Shown here in pieces: positions 47,803-60,696 of a stretch of 64,000 bases of DNA. The stretch's first letter is position 1, and the number at the start of each line of letters is the position of its first letter. The notes below the pieces were generated by a model, which was not told the DNA's origin, did not search any database, and saw only the letters and a program-made list of their open reading frames with translations. Both the position numbers and the translations under genes were made by a program. This stretch comes from Eutreptiella sp. 'Long Island Sound 2002' (lineage: Eukaryota > Euglenozoa > Euglenophyceae > Eutreptiales > Eutreptiaceae), in assembly GCA_964036045.1 (NCBI GenBank), contig OZ038384.1, positions 53,148,385-53,212,384 of the forward strand. The letters are read 5' to 3'.

Positions 47803-48665
47803 GGATCATCCTCGCCCATAGACGCATGATACCCTCAGCGTCGTACTTGCAACAACATGACCCAAAGCGGCGGACCTTGCCGCGACGCCCCGTGTAGAGG
47901 TAGACGTCGAAGACGTAGCCCCCCCCCCATTGTCCGCGAGGACGTATAATTTGATGCCCGTAGAATGGGGCTCACGGGCAATGTATTGCTGTAGCCCCAG
48001 GCATCGGCCACCGCTATGGGGAACGACAGCCTCGTCCCCACAAACCGCCCCACCAATTTCCCATGCAGCGCTCCATGTTGCGTTGCACTCCTCAATCAAA
48101 TCCGTCACATCGGTCCGTAATAACCGTTGTAGACGGTAGTAGATTTCCCGGGGGAGTAGGGACGCCATATACTTGTTGTAGGCAAGGTGGCGCTTGTCCC
48201 AGATCCCGCCTACCTGCATGGGACGTACCATTCCCAAGCAGATTAGGAAATCATTGTACCTCCACAGTGGGATGTACGACACATTGCACATGTCGTATGC
48301 GTGTACAGTGCTGCCTCTACCATTGCCCCTGGGGCCTAGAGACACGGTCTGCGTGTCAAATGCGTCCTACAACGATCTCAATGGCACTGGCCAACCTAGC
48401 GCGTCCTAAAGCGATTTCACTCTGCGGAAACGGCGTGCACGTTGCACACCACATACTTTTCCACCCATGGGAGCAGGCATCGATGGTTGGTTTCCAGTAG
48501 GATAGCACGCTGCAGGCCACATATGGGTTGCAGCATATACTCCGAGATCTTATCTAGGGAATAGGCCCATAGTTTCGATCTTCCTGGTCGAACACGATGC
48601 TTCAGATTTGCGGCACAGTCCGCACGCGGTAGGGGTGCTGATTGGAGCTTGTCCAATGCTGGCAT
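47803..48665 (-). pseudogene. piggyBac-type transposase remnant
   Basis: The minus strand encodes GDEAVVPHSGGR (first catalytic Asp, near 48035), then a KLYVLADNGG strand (second Asp, near 47930) followed after a frame change by GYVFDVYLYTGR, the order seen in piggyBac (DDE_Tnp_1_7) transposases. The frame change sits in a run of ten G (plus C-run 47919-47928). The third Asp is missing because the 2.59-kb duplication cuts the gene at 47803. Upstream the frame passes TAG triplets in natural-looking sequence (RSLQDAFDTQ type) and a further frame change near 48417. It was probably a domesticated or decayed transposase. Confidence 0.65.
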
Positions 48666-48727
48666 GTTGAAGAGCTGTGCAGACCAGGCGGGGGTGTCAT
48701 GTAGGTGGGCTACATTAGCTGCAGAGC

Positions 48728-49035
<308 letters not shown>

Positions 49036-51320
49036 GCGGAGTCCCCCCCGGCGAATCCGAGGTTCTTCCTCGAAGGGGCCCACGGGCCCAGGGGACGCCA
49101 CCGGGTATTTTCGGCCAAGCCGGACGGAGCTCCCAGCGGCGACCCCCCCCGCATGGGAGGGTGCACACAACGACCGCCAGCCCCCCCCCCCCAGCCCCCC
49201 CAAAAAAGGGACTCCGGCGCGGAGGGTTGGGGATATAGTCCCATGCCGCGCGGCCATGAATCGACATGGCCCTACACCGGGCGATACACGCCCTCCCCCC
49301 CCCCTCGCTCAAGAGGGGCCCCCGTCGTCCCCCGGGCAGGGAGCAACCCCCCCCCCCCCCTTCAAGGAACGGCCGCCCTCGGGAGCCCTCGCCCAGCCCC
49401 CGAGGGCCTCTCGGGGTTCGCCCTCGAGCCCGCCCGGCCCTTCCACGCCCCCCCCCCTCACCAGCCGCAGCCCATGGGCCCGCCCGGTCTCCCCCGCGCC
49501 GGTCCACAACCACCAGGGACCCGGGCCCCGGAGCCCCGATGCCCAGCCCCGCCCGCCCCCCCGGTATCCATCCGGCGGGGCCCGTCCCGGTCCGGTTCGG
49601 CCGCGAGGGGACGGCGTGGCGCTTTCCCCGCCCCCACCAGGATTCGCCCCCGTGGATGATGCTCGGCGGGATTCGTCCCCGCCGAGCGGGGTGCGGGCCC
49701 CTCCGCTGACCGTGGCCCCCAGCGCCGCGGGCGCCCCGGGCTCCCCGGCCGACTTTGGCCAGCCCCGGCCGCCCCTCCTCCCCGGTCAGCCGAACGGTGA
49801 CGCTCGCGGCTGGGCACACCGCTAACCCACCTCCTCGCGCGCGCGCCTGCCAACCGGCCCACAGCCCCCCCCCCCCCCCCTCCCCGCGTGCACACCATGC
49901 CCCTCCTCCCCTCCGCACCCCCGCCTCCTTCTTCACAGGTAGCCGTCACCACCGAGGTGGGCTTCCGCAGCCGCCGACGGGCGGACACCTGGCTGAGAAG
50001 GGGACCCCCCAAACTCGGTGGGGGTCCAGGCCTTGCCCCTCCTTCCCCTTGCTGCATGCATCATAGCGTGGCGTGAGTCATACCCCCCTCCCTATGCACC
50101 ATGTGTCATGGCCGCGAGTGGCCTTTGCCTCTCCCTCCTCACGCTAACCGAAAGGGGGGGGCCGACGGCCCCTGGGTGGGGCCCCCAGAACCCCTGGCGT
50201 AGCGACGCCCGACTGGAGGGTGGTGGGGCCCGCCGGTGCGCGGTTCGAGCCCCCGCCACCCTACTTCCACTGGCCGCGACCCCCTGTCCCCCCCCGGTCC
50301 CCCCCCTGTCCCCCACCCCGACTGGGGCGGCGCGGCCCGCGCGTGCGGTTCGAGCCCGCGCCGCCCCTTGTTGCATTATACGGACAGTGCGGGCCGCCAG
50401 GAGAGCGGAGGGGCCCCGCACTGCCCCGAGCGCCCCCCCCCACAACGGCTGGCGCTAGAGGCCTGGCAGCGCCTGGCGGGCTGTTGTGCAGGGGGGGCGA
50501 GGCGACCGGGCGCTTCATACCCGCCCCCAACTGGGGTCTGTGCCCACGGCACCGGGCACAGTCGCCGGTTGGGGGGTACCACACCGCCACCGGGCACAAG
50601 GGAGAGGTAATAGCCCCGGGCATCGGCCTCCCCCAGGCCGAAGGCAGGTGCCAACCGCCGGGCTCATCCTGGCCCCCCACTTCCTCTTCATAATCATCCC
50701 CCTTGGCCGTCCCGGCCCACAGTCCCCGCGGCGGGTAAGTTCCTGGGGTCGAATCCTAAGACCTTCGGGGACGGAAGAACAGGCCGAGGTTTCGCACCCA
50801 GCCGACGTGGGGAGCCTCCGCCCCCACGGGGCCCCAGGGCACCCCGGCCATCCCAGCCGGGGATAACCCGCCGCCAGCGCCCCATTCCCCCGCCCCAGGC
50901 TCTCCGGCCTCAGTCCCCATGCAGTCTTCACCCTCATCACTTCCTCGTAGTAGGACACAGGTAGCAGGACGCACCCACCACCACCACACGCCACCGACCC
51001 CCAGAGCCCAGCTCCGGACCGCCCACCCCGCCCAACCCCCCCCCACCCACGCCTAGCGACGACCGCCACCCGCACCTGACCCGCCCCCCCCCCCTTTCTA
51101 CATTTGCGCCACTGCCGGTAGCACTGTTCGCTCTGCATGCCGGAGCCTCCGGGCCCTGAGCGCTTGCCTCGGCTTCTCCCTTCCTCCCGCCCGCCCACCC
51201 CGACCAACCCCTCCCAGCCCCACCCCACGCCATGACCGGCGCCCACAGCCGGCAACGGACCTCCCACCCCCCGGCACGCCGTGTGTCGGATCCTCCCTTG
51301 CTCCGCTCCCCACAGGCACC

Positions 51321-52497
51321 ATGGCTCACCCATTTTCAGCTCTGTCCCCCGACCTCCAGCGCGAACAGTTGACGGCGGCCGACGCCTGGCCCCTCCTGTC
51401 CATCGCCCTGGACTCCCAGCAACCCCCACGCCTGCTGGCCTCTGCGCGCCACATGCCGGCAAATGTGGACGTCCTCTCCATCACCCTTGCCGGCTCCCCC
51501 ATCGAAGCCAGCCCCCTCCTCTGGTGGTTCGCCTTCACCGAGCAGCTCACCGAGAACGAGATCTCCCTCCTCACCACCCACCACGATGCCTCGTGGCTCC
51601 CCTACGCCTCCTGCGTGAGCGCCCTCATCGACTGGGGCGCTCGTGCCTCCACCCTCGACCAGGCCACTCTCGCCTCGGCCGCCCTCGCCCACATTTCCCC
51701 CTTCACCCCCGACCTCCCCCCCTCCATCCCCTTCCGCCGCCTCCTGGACCTCCTGGCTCGAGGAGGCCATCAAGCCCAAGGTCGCCCGGGTCGCCCTGCT
51801 CCACTGGCTAGCAACCTGGGCGGCCCAGCAGACCGGCTCCCGGCTGGCCTGCCCCCCCCTCAGCTGCGTCTTCGACCCCGCCAGCCCCCACGTCCGTATC
51901 CCCGCTCCTTGCCCCCTGTCCGCCCAACGGTGGTACACCGAGTTGAACCATCGGAAGGATGATGGTTCCATTCGCACCCCCAACATCTCCACCGCCATCA
52001 CCGCAGCCGCCCGCCGCGCTAACCCACAAGCGGAAGACCCCCCTGCGGGGCCCGGAGCCCCCGCCCCCGCCGCCGCCCCTGCGCCCCCCGACGCTTCTCA
52101 ACCCTTGTCCCTGCTTCCGCCCCGTCCCCAGCCCCCGCAGCCGGCCGCACCACCCCCGTCAGACTGGGAGACACTCTTCCAGGCTGGCTCCACCCCGAGC
52201 TCCCAGGACACGCTGACCCTGCTTCACGGCCTCTCCTCCGTCCCCGAGGCCGACGCCCACCACACGGCCATGTGCATTGTGGCTATGGGCAAGAGCTGCC
52301 ACCTGCCCCCCAGGACCGTGCGGCAGCTCCGGTCTCCACGTCCACCGCCAGCCTGGTGCTCGCCGCCAAGGGTGCCTGGCACTCCTGCCCCGACCTCCAC
52401 AAGCCCACCCTCCGCCTCCACCTCAACAAGCTCCTCACCCTGGTCTCCCAACGGTACGGGGCCGCCGCCTCCTCCGCGCGGTCGGGGGGGGGGGGCG
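51321..52497 (+). CDS. Family D ORF1, N-terminal part (gag-like), interrupted
   Basis: ATG at 51321 (ccatggctcacc context) begins a hydrophobic-to-mixed protein with no recognised fold. It follows one frame to about 51750, then a second frame (WLEEAIKPKVARVALLHW onward). At a C6 run near 52309 it returns to the first frame (STASLVLAAKGAWHSC onward). It stops being coding-like at a G-run near 52485, where the inverted segment starts. Single-base errors in homopolymers could explain the frame changes. Its position before the APE/RT frame suggests an RNA-binding coat protein. Confidence 0.55.
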
Positions 52498-52499
52498 CA

Positions 52500-54270
52500 G
52501 GGGGCGGCCCAGGGGATGGCGGAGACGGGGACCGCCCCGGGCAGTAGCATGCCCTGGAAGCCGACCACACAGCGGGCGGCGATGTCACGAGTGCACACAG
52601 GCGGGGCCTTGTGGGGGGAGGTGCAGAAGAAGTGAGGCCAGTGGTCGGTCGGCGATGTGGGGAGGTCGACGAAGGCGGTGTGAGGCGTGGGGCGTCCACA
52701 GTCGGGGCAAGCGGAGGAGGTGACGAGCGGGGCGTCGGGGAGGGCGGGGTGCAGTGCCCACGCTGAGGTCGGGCCTGACGAGCGAGTGTACGCTGGGGAC
52801 GGGGGGAGGGGGGTTGTAGGCAAGTGGGCGGTGTCCCAGAAGGCGGTCCACTTGGCGTCCACGTGCAGGGGAGGGGTGATCCAGAAGGAGGGGTCACCGC
52901 GCTGGCGGGGGAAGGACGCGAGCCAACCGAACACCGTGGGGAGGGCGGAGGCGAGGAGCGAGGGGGGTAGCGACGTGGAGACCTGGGCGGCGTGCAGGAG
53001 GTCTCGGAGGGGGCCCGGGGGGAGGTCGGCGGCCGGGGGGAGGCCAAGGGGGAGAAGGTCAGCAGAGTGTGCGCACACGGGGCAGCGCGTGAGGGCAGGG
53101 CGCCGCAGCGTGCCGCAGTGAAGGCATATACGGGGAGCGGAGGCCGGTGGTGGAGCGGGTGCGCGGGGGGGGGGGGGCACGGGCGTGGGACTGGGGACGG
53201 GGCTCTGGGGCGGAGAGAAGGTCAGCCCCGGCGCGGTGGGCGTCGAGTGGGCGGGGGAAGTGGGAGGCGAGGAAAGTCGCCCGGGCTAGGGTCGGGAGGT
53301 CGGGAGCGCTGGAGGCGGGGAGCGTGTCCGGTAGGGCGAGTCAGTTGTGTCTGCGGGCACTGGGGAACATGGCGCTGCGGACTGCCCTGCCTGACGAGGG
53401 GGCCGAGGGTGTTGTGCGGCCATGGTGCCGCGGGGAGCGCCGGGGGGAGGAACGGGGGGGTGACTGCTGGCGGCTGCGTTTGGCGGGGCGGGGCTGAGGG
53501 TCGCCCGGGACGGGCGGGCGGAGGGAGGGTGGGGTGTTGAGAGTGGCAGTTGGGGCGTGCCAAGGTTGCCCATCGTCCCGTCTGCCCTGGACCGTAAGGG
53601 ACCAGCCTTCGTTGTGTTGGATGACGCGCGTGGGCAGCGAGGCGAAGAGGGAGGTGTGCAGGGCGGGGGCGATGTGGGCGAACGCGTGCCCGCGGCGGGC
53701 GTCGGCGTCAGTGACGTACACGACGGTCTGCAGGTTGTGGGTGAGGGTGACTGCCATGGAGGGGTGCGGGCCTAGGCGGAGGCCTGAGACGCGGATGACG
53801 CCGGTGGTGGCTGGCGAGGAGCCGACGGGGGCGAAGGTGGGGACCGTGGAGGTGGGGGTGGCGCCGGTGGCGGTGGGCGCGGGGGCGCCCGGGAGGGGGG
53901 GCTGGCCGAGGAGGGGAGGGGCGAAGAGTGGCGCGGGCGGGGCGGCGGCGCCAGGGGCTAGCAGGGAGTGCGCCGGCGGTGCGGAGGAGCCAAGGCGGAA
54001 CCAGTTCAGGTCCGCCGTGGAGCGGGGGGGGAGGGCAGTTTTGGTGTAGGAGATGAGCTCCTGGAACTGGGCCGGGGTGGAGAGACGGCCACACAGCCGT
54101 GCGATGGCTCCGCGGAGGGTGTCGGCGGAGGAGACGTGTTGGAGGTCCTGGTAGGCCTCTATTGGGAATGAGGGGGCGCTGACGATGGTGAAGGCCGCCG
54201 TCAGCCAGGGAGTGTCGGCATGGGCCTGAGCGGCCGTGATGAGGGGCTGGATGGCCTGGAGGGCAGGCAG
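52500..54270 (-). CDS. Family D ORF1, C-terminal part in an inverted segment
   Basis: Natural protein sequence runs on the minus strand from about 54290 to 52550. It starts with a helical region (PWLTAAFTIVSAPSFPIEAY), continues through FAHIAPALHTSLF, and ends with a two-part zinc motif CLHCGTLRRPALTRCPVC near 53130-53070 and later CPDCGRPTPH near 52700. Frame changes occur at poly-G/C runs (for example 53167-53178). Flipping the segment would place it between the ORF1 start at 51321 and the APE domain at 54300, in one direction. CCTCCTCC occurs at both junctions (52468 and 54278). Confidence 0.6.
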
Positions 54271-54279
54271 GGAGGCGCC

Positions 54280-57200
54280 TCCTCCAGCCGACCCCCGCCT
54301 TCGTCCTCTCCCTCCCCGACCCCCGTGACCAGGCGTCCACCCCCCTCCGCGACACAGCCCTCACCTTTCTCACACACAACTGGGGCGGCATCGCCGGCCA
54401 AGTCTCCCTCGCCCGCACCTGGCTCGAGGCCCTGTCCCCCGACGTGGTCGCCGAACAGGAACTCTGGGACTTAGACTCGGCCCGCCCCGCCCTCCCACCG
54501 AGGTACGAGGCCCACTACAGCACCGCTTCCGGCCAGGGCTCAGGCCTCCGCACGGCCTGGCTCCGGTCCCTCCGCGCCCCCTCCCAACCCGCCGACCTCG
54601 TCTACGACGGCCAGCACTGGATTGCCTCCGCGGTCCCCCTCTCGCTAGGGGGCCGGGCCCTCCTGTTCAACGCCCACCTCCCCCCACGCCTCTCGTACTC
54701 CGAGTGGGTCTCCGAGGTCAAGCTCATGAACCACCTCCGCTCCCGCGTACGGCCCGACCTATGCGTCCTCCTGGGCGACCTCAACAGCACGGGGGCCCCG
54801 GGCACCCCCCTGGCCTCCGCACTCGGGGCCCTGGGCCCCCTCTCAGCCTGGCACCGCCTGGTCCCCCCAGCCACTCCCACCAACTTCACCACCCGCCACG
54901 GCTCCCCCCGTTCCACCGCCATCGACCACATCTTCGCCACCGGTCCCATCGCCTCCCACACTCACCACGTCCTCCCCTGCCACACCTCACACGCCATGGT
55001 GTTGGCGCAGGTCACCCTGCACCACCGCTCCTGCGACGCCCACTCGTGGCGTCTGTTCCGATGGCGCCTGGCGACTGTCGAGGACATGGACTCCCTCTCA
55101 GCCGCCCTAGACCTGGCGTGGGGCTGGCTCTCCCTTACCCCCTCCCTCCCCGACCACTACATCGCCGCCCACCACTCCCTCGCGCACCAGCTGCTCCCGC
55201 ACCCCCCTGACACCCCCACACTACTACGGTCCCTGGCCCGGTTCACCTTTCCCCTCTCCACGCAAGACCTCGCCGCCCAGTCCTTTGCCCTCCGGGAGGC
55301 ATCGGCCGCCCGCGGCTTCGTCCCTCGCGCTGCAGTCCTCTCCTCCCCCTCCATCACTTCCGCCACTCGCACGGTCCTCCGGCTGCCCTCCCCTCCCCTG
55401 GAACCGTTCCACGGCATCCTCCCCCACCGAGGGGCCACCCTCACGACCCGCGAGGAACGGCTCGCCGAGATCACGGCACAGTCCCGGTCCCAGACGGCCA
55501 ACCGGCACGTCTCCGTGGATCACGCCTTCTTCGCCGCCCGCTGCACCCCGGACCCCTGGCTCCCCCTCCTGCACCCGCCCACCGACCTCACCCTCCCCCT
55601 ACTCCGCGACGCCCTCCGCGCGAACGCCCGACCAGAATCCCCCGCCTCCCTCCGGGCGTATGCTCTCGCCCGCCAGTCCCCCCCCCTCATCACCACGGCC
55701 TCCCTCGCCCACCGCCGCATGGGCAAGCGCTCCCTCGCCGTGTCCACTGACAACGTGGCGCGCGCAGCGCTCTTCCGCAGCGGCGGAGGCGTCCACCTCG
55801 GATTGCTGCACCTCCTCCTCCAGCTCGAATCCGGCACCCCGGGCGTCTCCAACGAGACCGTCCGCTACGGCCTCTACAAGGGGAAGCCCACCAAGCCACT
55901 CCCCCGTCACCTCACACGCTCCTTCCGCCCCGTCGACGTGGAGTCGGGCGTCTCCGGCGCGGCGTCCGGCATCGCCACGACCCGCCTAGCCGCCGATCTC
56001 GAGCTCACCTCCACCTACACCCCCGCCTCCTTCGCCTACCGCCCAGGCCACTCCGCCCTCGGCCTCGCCCTCGTCGCCCGCGCCGCCACCTACACAGCCC
56101 TCTCCACCCACGGCACCTGCGCCATCTGCGACTGGGACGAGTCTGACGCGTACCTCAGGGTACTGCGCCAAGACAACTCCCGCCTCTGCTCCCGCCTCCG
56201 CGCCACGTGGGACTTTGGCCCCTGGGCGGACGGCTTCTACAGCCGCCTGGTCATCCGCGTGGCCACCCGCGAGGGGTTCGCCCACCCCTTCAGCACCGAG
56301 GAGGGGGGCAACCAAGGCGACGGGTTCGCCCAACTCCACTACCAGGCCCCCAGCCTGGTCATCACCAGGGCCATGCGCCCCAACACTTCCATCACCCTCC
56401 CCCTCACCGTCCCCGGCCACTCAGCATCCCTCCCCGCCACCCACCTCTCGTACAGCGACGACCGCCGCTTCATCACCCCCTCCCTCACGGACGTGGCAGC
56501 CATGGCCACTGACTGCCGCGAGTGCTCACGCCGCGCCGGCCGCATCATCCACCCCGACAAGCAGGAGTTCTCCCTCATCGACTCCCGCCCGGGCCGGCCC
56601 ACCCTCGTCACCGCCGACGTCCCGCAGCACACCGGCACCACCACCACCGCCCCCCCGGAGGTCGTCGGCATCCCCATCCTCCCCGAGCTCCCCCTCCTCC
56701 GCGTCATCAACAAGACCCGCACGTCCCTCGACCGGGCGCGCAAGGCCAGCCGCAACCGCGAGGCCTGCCCCATACTCCAGCTCCGCTCCCTGCACGCCTT
56801 CGGCCTCTCCCCCCTCGACTACGTCACCTCGGGCGTACTCATCCCCCCCCCCCCTCCCTCCGCCCCCATCAGGTCGCCATCAACAATGCATACCGCCACG
56901 CCTTCCGTCTGCCCCCCTGGGCTCACTCGGCCTTCCTCCACCTCCCCCTCCAGCAGGGCGGTCCCGGCGCCCCCCTCCTGGCGTACAGGGCCCCCCCCAA
57001 CCTCCTCCGCACTTACCTCCGCGCCTCTTGGGGCCCCAACACCCTCGCGGTAGCCGCCACGGCGTCCCTCGTCTCCCCACGCCGCCCCACCCCCTGGCTC
57101 ACCGAAGGCCCCGCCCTGGCGCAGGCGCTCGCTCCCCTCGACATCACCGTCCACCTCCTCCCCTCCCCCCGAGTACGCCCCGCCCCGCAGCACCACACCG

Positions 57201-58741
57201 GCTCGCTGGCCCCCCTCCGCTACCTCCCCTATGTCGTCGTCGCATGCGACGGCAGCCAAGAGGGCACCCGCCTCGGCGCGGGCTTCCTCCTCTGGCACCC
57301 CCTCCACGGCACTCTCTACCGCGGCTGGCTCGGCCTCCACGCCCTTGCCGGCCACTCCACCGACGCGGAGTGGATCGCCAAGATAGCCGCCATGTTCACC
57401 CTCCGCGGCTGGTCCGGCGCAGCCCTCTTCGCCTCGGACTCCACCGCCTCCCAGCTCTGCGACCTCACCCGCGGCCCGCCCCCCTCCTCCGCCCTCTCCA
57501 TCCCGTACCGGGCTGCCCTCCTCTCCGCCTCCTTCCGCATGCACGAGGCCTGGCTCCCCGCACAACACGACTCCGGCTCCGCCAGCCTCCTCGCCACCCT
57601 CAACGCCGAAGCTGACAGCCTAGCCCGCCGCGGGCTCCACACCGCCTCCCCGTGGACCCTCCCCTGGTCCGCACTCTTCCACGGCCGCATCGTGGCGCTC
57701 CATGAGGGCGCGATCTTCCTTAACCCCACACGCGCCGCAGAAGCAGCGTATGCGGCCACCACCGCCCGCACCCACGCACAGCACCTCCGGCCCCTGCCCC
57801 CAGGCTGGTCCTCCCACCTACACCGCCTCGCGTATGAACGCGCCGAGATCCCGGCGCTGGCCCTCCACCGCATCATGCACCTCCGGCTACTTCACTCCTA
57901 GGACCACCCCCCCAGCTACGGAGGCGTGACGTGCCCCTTCTGCCACCGCCCCTACCCGGACTCCGCCGCCCACCTCCAGCACCACTGCCCCCCCCACTAC
58001 GCCCTGCAGTTACTCCTCGCGTGGCACCTGTTCACGCACCCGCCCATCCTGGCAGCCACTGCCGGCCACTCCCCCCGCCTCGTCACCCCTTTCGAGCTCC
58101 GCACGGCCACCACCGCAGTGTACCTCTCCGAGCGCCTCCCAGCCGCCCCGCGACCCGGCCCCCCGACACAGTTGGGGTTCAGCCTGCTTGGCATGTGGCA
58201 CTCCTCCTCCCCCCACGGCGCCCCCCCTCTGCTAGACAGCGCCGGCCGGGAAGAGCTCCTCCGCGAGCTCCTCTCCACCCTCAGCACGACACACACGTCG
58301 CTGGCGTCACTCCTCCGCCGTGCCCCCTCCCACGTCACCGCCCCGCCCCCCCCCCTCCCGCCGCACGTCCCCGCGCCGCCCAGCACCCAGCCCCACACAC
58401 TGCGCCACAGCATCGCCCTAGTCTGGCTCCTCCGCCATTGCGCCACTTGGCGCCTCACAGTAGACCGCCGTCCTGCGGTCCCGCTCCCCCCGGCACCGCT
58501 CCCGGGGCCGCACCCGGCCCACGTCGTGTTCACCCCCACGTCGCGGGCCGCGGCCATCCTCCCGCTCCTCGCCGCCAACCCCCCCGGGCATCGCATACTG
58601 CTTGCCGCCAACCCCTGGGTCCTCAGTGAGGTCCTCATCGGGCACGCCGACGCCCTGCACGTACGCCCGCTGCTGCCCGACCTGCACGCTGCGTACGCCC
58701 CCGGCACACCCATCGACCCATCAGTGTGGGACTCCCAGTGA
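54280..58741 (+). CDS. Family D ORF2: APE endonuclease, reverse transcriptase, RNase H, zinc motif
   Basis: The frame opens without ATG next to the inversion. APE motifs: THNWGGIAG (near 54370), DVVAEQELW, LLGDLNST (near 54770), IDHIFA and SHAMV. RT motifs: CDWDESDAY (A, near 56135), GGNQGDGFA (B, near 56310), SYSDD (C, 56449-56463) and HPDKQEFSL (D). At a C12 run (56843-56854) the frame shifts by one base; the second frame holds an intact RNase H (CDGSQEG, DAEWIAK, ASDSTAS, NAEAD). TAG at 57899 is followed in frame by CPFCHRPYPDSAAHLQHHC, a zinc motif common at the end of such proteins, and the frame closes on TGA at 58739. RT and RNase H catalytic residues are present. Confidence 0.85.
56843..56854 (+). 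other. C12 run with frame change inside ORF2
   Basis: Coding sense moves from one frame to the next across twelve C. Either one C is miscounted or gained in this copy, or the ribosome shifts here. The first frame stays open 200 bases beyond the run but loses sense. Confidence 0.7.
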
Positions 58742-60068
58742 GGCCACCGGCCTCCGGCCGGCCCGCACGCACCACCCCGCACTCGCCTCGGGCACTCGAC
58801 CCCGTGGGCGCCGCTACCCACGCGCCCGGCCCCGGCCTCGGCCCCCGAGCAGCGCTCCCTGCCAGCCGCGGGTCCCACGGCCCTCGGGGGGCCCCCGACG
58901 GGCACGCCGACACCCTCGCCCGTGCGCCCCCCGCAGCTTGGCCTGCACAGCGCACTCGCCCCCGGCACGCCCCCGGGCCCCACGGTGTGGGGCCCTTGGA
59001 GCCTCTGCCGACCGCCGGCTGGGCCGGCCACGCCTCCCAGCGACCGCCAAGGCCCCCGCGCCCAGTGGGCCGCCCGCCGCTACTCATGCGCCCGGCCCCG
59101 GCCTCAGCCCCCAGGCAACGCAACCAGCTCACCGCAGGTCCCTCGGCCCGCAGAGGGGCCCGCACCGGGCACGCCGACGCCCTTGCGCGCGCGCCCTCCG
59201 CAGCAAGACCTGCAGGACTCGCCCTCCCCCGGCACGCCCACCGACCCCACTGTGTGGGACGCTCAGGGCCACTGCCGACCGCCGGCTTGACCGCCCGCGA
59301 CCCCCCGCGACCGCCACGGGCCCCGCACCCGCATGGCGCCACGTCCTACCCGGCCGCCCGCCGCTACCCACGCGCACGGCCCGGGCTGCGACCCCCCGCC
59401 GGCTGTGCCGCGCGGCCTCCCGTACGCAGGGCACAGGGACAGGCACCAGGGAACATCACATGAACCGAACACAGCACGCCATCGACAGTGAACCCATGTT
59501 CGTGCTCTTGTGCTCTCGCCCTTGTGCCCTCCCTCCCCCATGACCGACGCGCGCGCGCGCCCGCACTACCGGGGACGAGGCGGCCACAACACAACACCAG
59601 CAGAGGTGACTAGGCGCCGGCAGACCGCAACTCCCAGGCCTCCCCTCGCCCCCGTAGAAGGCTAGAAGCACGGGCCAGCGCCCCCGGCCACGCCACGGCC
59701 TCACACGAGGAACGGCCACCTCGGCGGGATGTTCGGGCAAGGCGCGGACTGTCCGTGGACCCGGGCGTGCCTTCCCCACCCCAAGGTCACCACCCCGCCC
59801 TCCGCCCCCACCACAGCCGCTTCGCACAGGACGAGTGACTCTCCCCCCGCGAGACGGGGGAGGGCCCCAGGGTGACGTCCTCAGGTGACCCCACCCTCCT
59901 CCACACACGCCCCCCCCCCCCACACCACGGCGCCCCCCCCCCCCCCCCCTCGGTCGTCGTCGGCACACGCCCGGCCAGCGTGACGCCGGCCGACTGCTCC
60001 CTTGCGCCCTGCCCAGGAAGAGCGTGTCTGGCAATTTCTCCCGCCGGCACGTGCTGGGTGCCCTCAAC

Positions 60069-60081
<13 letters not shown>

Positions 60082-60143
<62 letters not shown>
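60082..60143. repeat. (TA)n microsatellite
   Basis: TA tract between the (CAA)n tail of the long family D copy and family B copy 2. Confidence 0.98.
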
Positions 60144-60148
<5 letters not shown>

Positions 60149-60690
60149 AACTACTGCAGTGTATCTACCAGGGTATAGGGGGAAGAGGTGGGCTTGGGGT
60201 GGGGTGTAGGGACCCCCCCCCCTATTTTGAGGTCGGGAAACACAAAAAAAACATGTTTTAGAAGTGAATTGGATGGTTATTAGTGGGTATTAGCCCCCTA
60301 TAAAGGTCTAAAATGGCTAAAATTAGGGTATGACATCACTGTTGGTAGGATCCTAACCAGAGTACTAAACATAGGTACAATTGTGGTCCAAACCCCTAAC
60401 ACTAGCACCAAATACCCCCAATAATAGTTTGAAGGACATGAAAATGGACAAGGGTATGTTACAAATGCCGAATTACTATGTCATTGGGTGTATATAGGGG
60501 TGGTGTGGGTTATTTTTAGGATTTAGTGGTTATGTTTAGTACTCTGGTTAGGATCCTACCAACAATGATGTCATACCCTAATTTTAGCCATTTTAGACCT
60601 TTATAGGGGGCTAATACCCACTAATAACCATCCAATTCACTTCTAAAACATGTTTTTTTGTGTTCCCCGACCTCAAAATAGGGGGGGGTC
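60144..60690. mobile_element. Family B foldback MITE, copy 2, right end lost
   Basis: Arms match 14175-14800 (aaacatgttttagaagtgaattgg, tatgacatcactg, ggatcctaac and their complements). The outer left 60 bp differ from copy 1. The right arm stops after the G-run at 60681-60688, where a truncated family E copy begins. Confidence 0.8.
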
Positions 60691-60696
60691 AGCTCT

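Larger units (their letters stand above)
45210..47803. repeat. 2.59-kb tandem duplication, copy 2
   Basis: Second copy of 42617-45209. Differences are mostly single substitutions plus changes in homopolymer length. One deletion near 46167 breaks the long plus-strand frame seen in copy 1. After 47803 the sequence turns into a piggyBac remnant. Confidence 0.95.

Noticed and set aside
52224-52500. Extension of the inverted ORF1 piece to 52224 on the minus strand
   Set aside because: Sequence left of about 52500 has coding sense on the plus strand; the minus extension is Gly/Glu-rich shadow.
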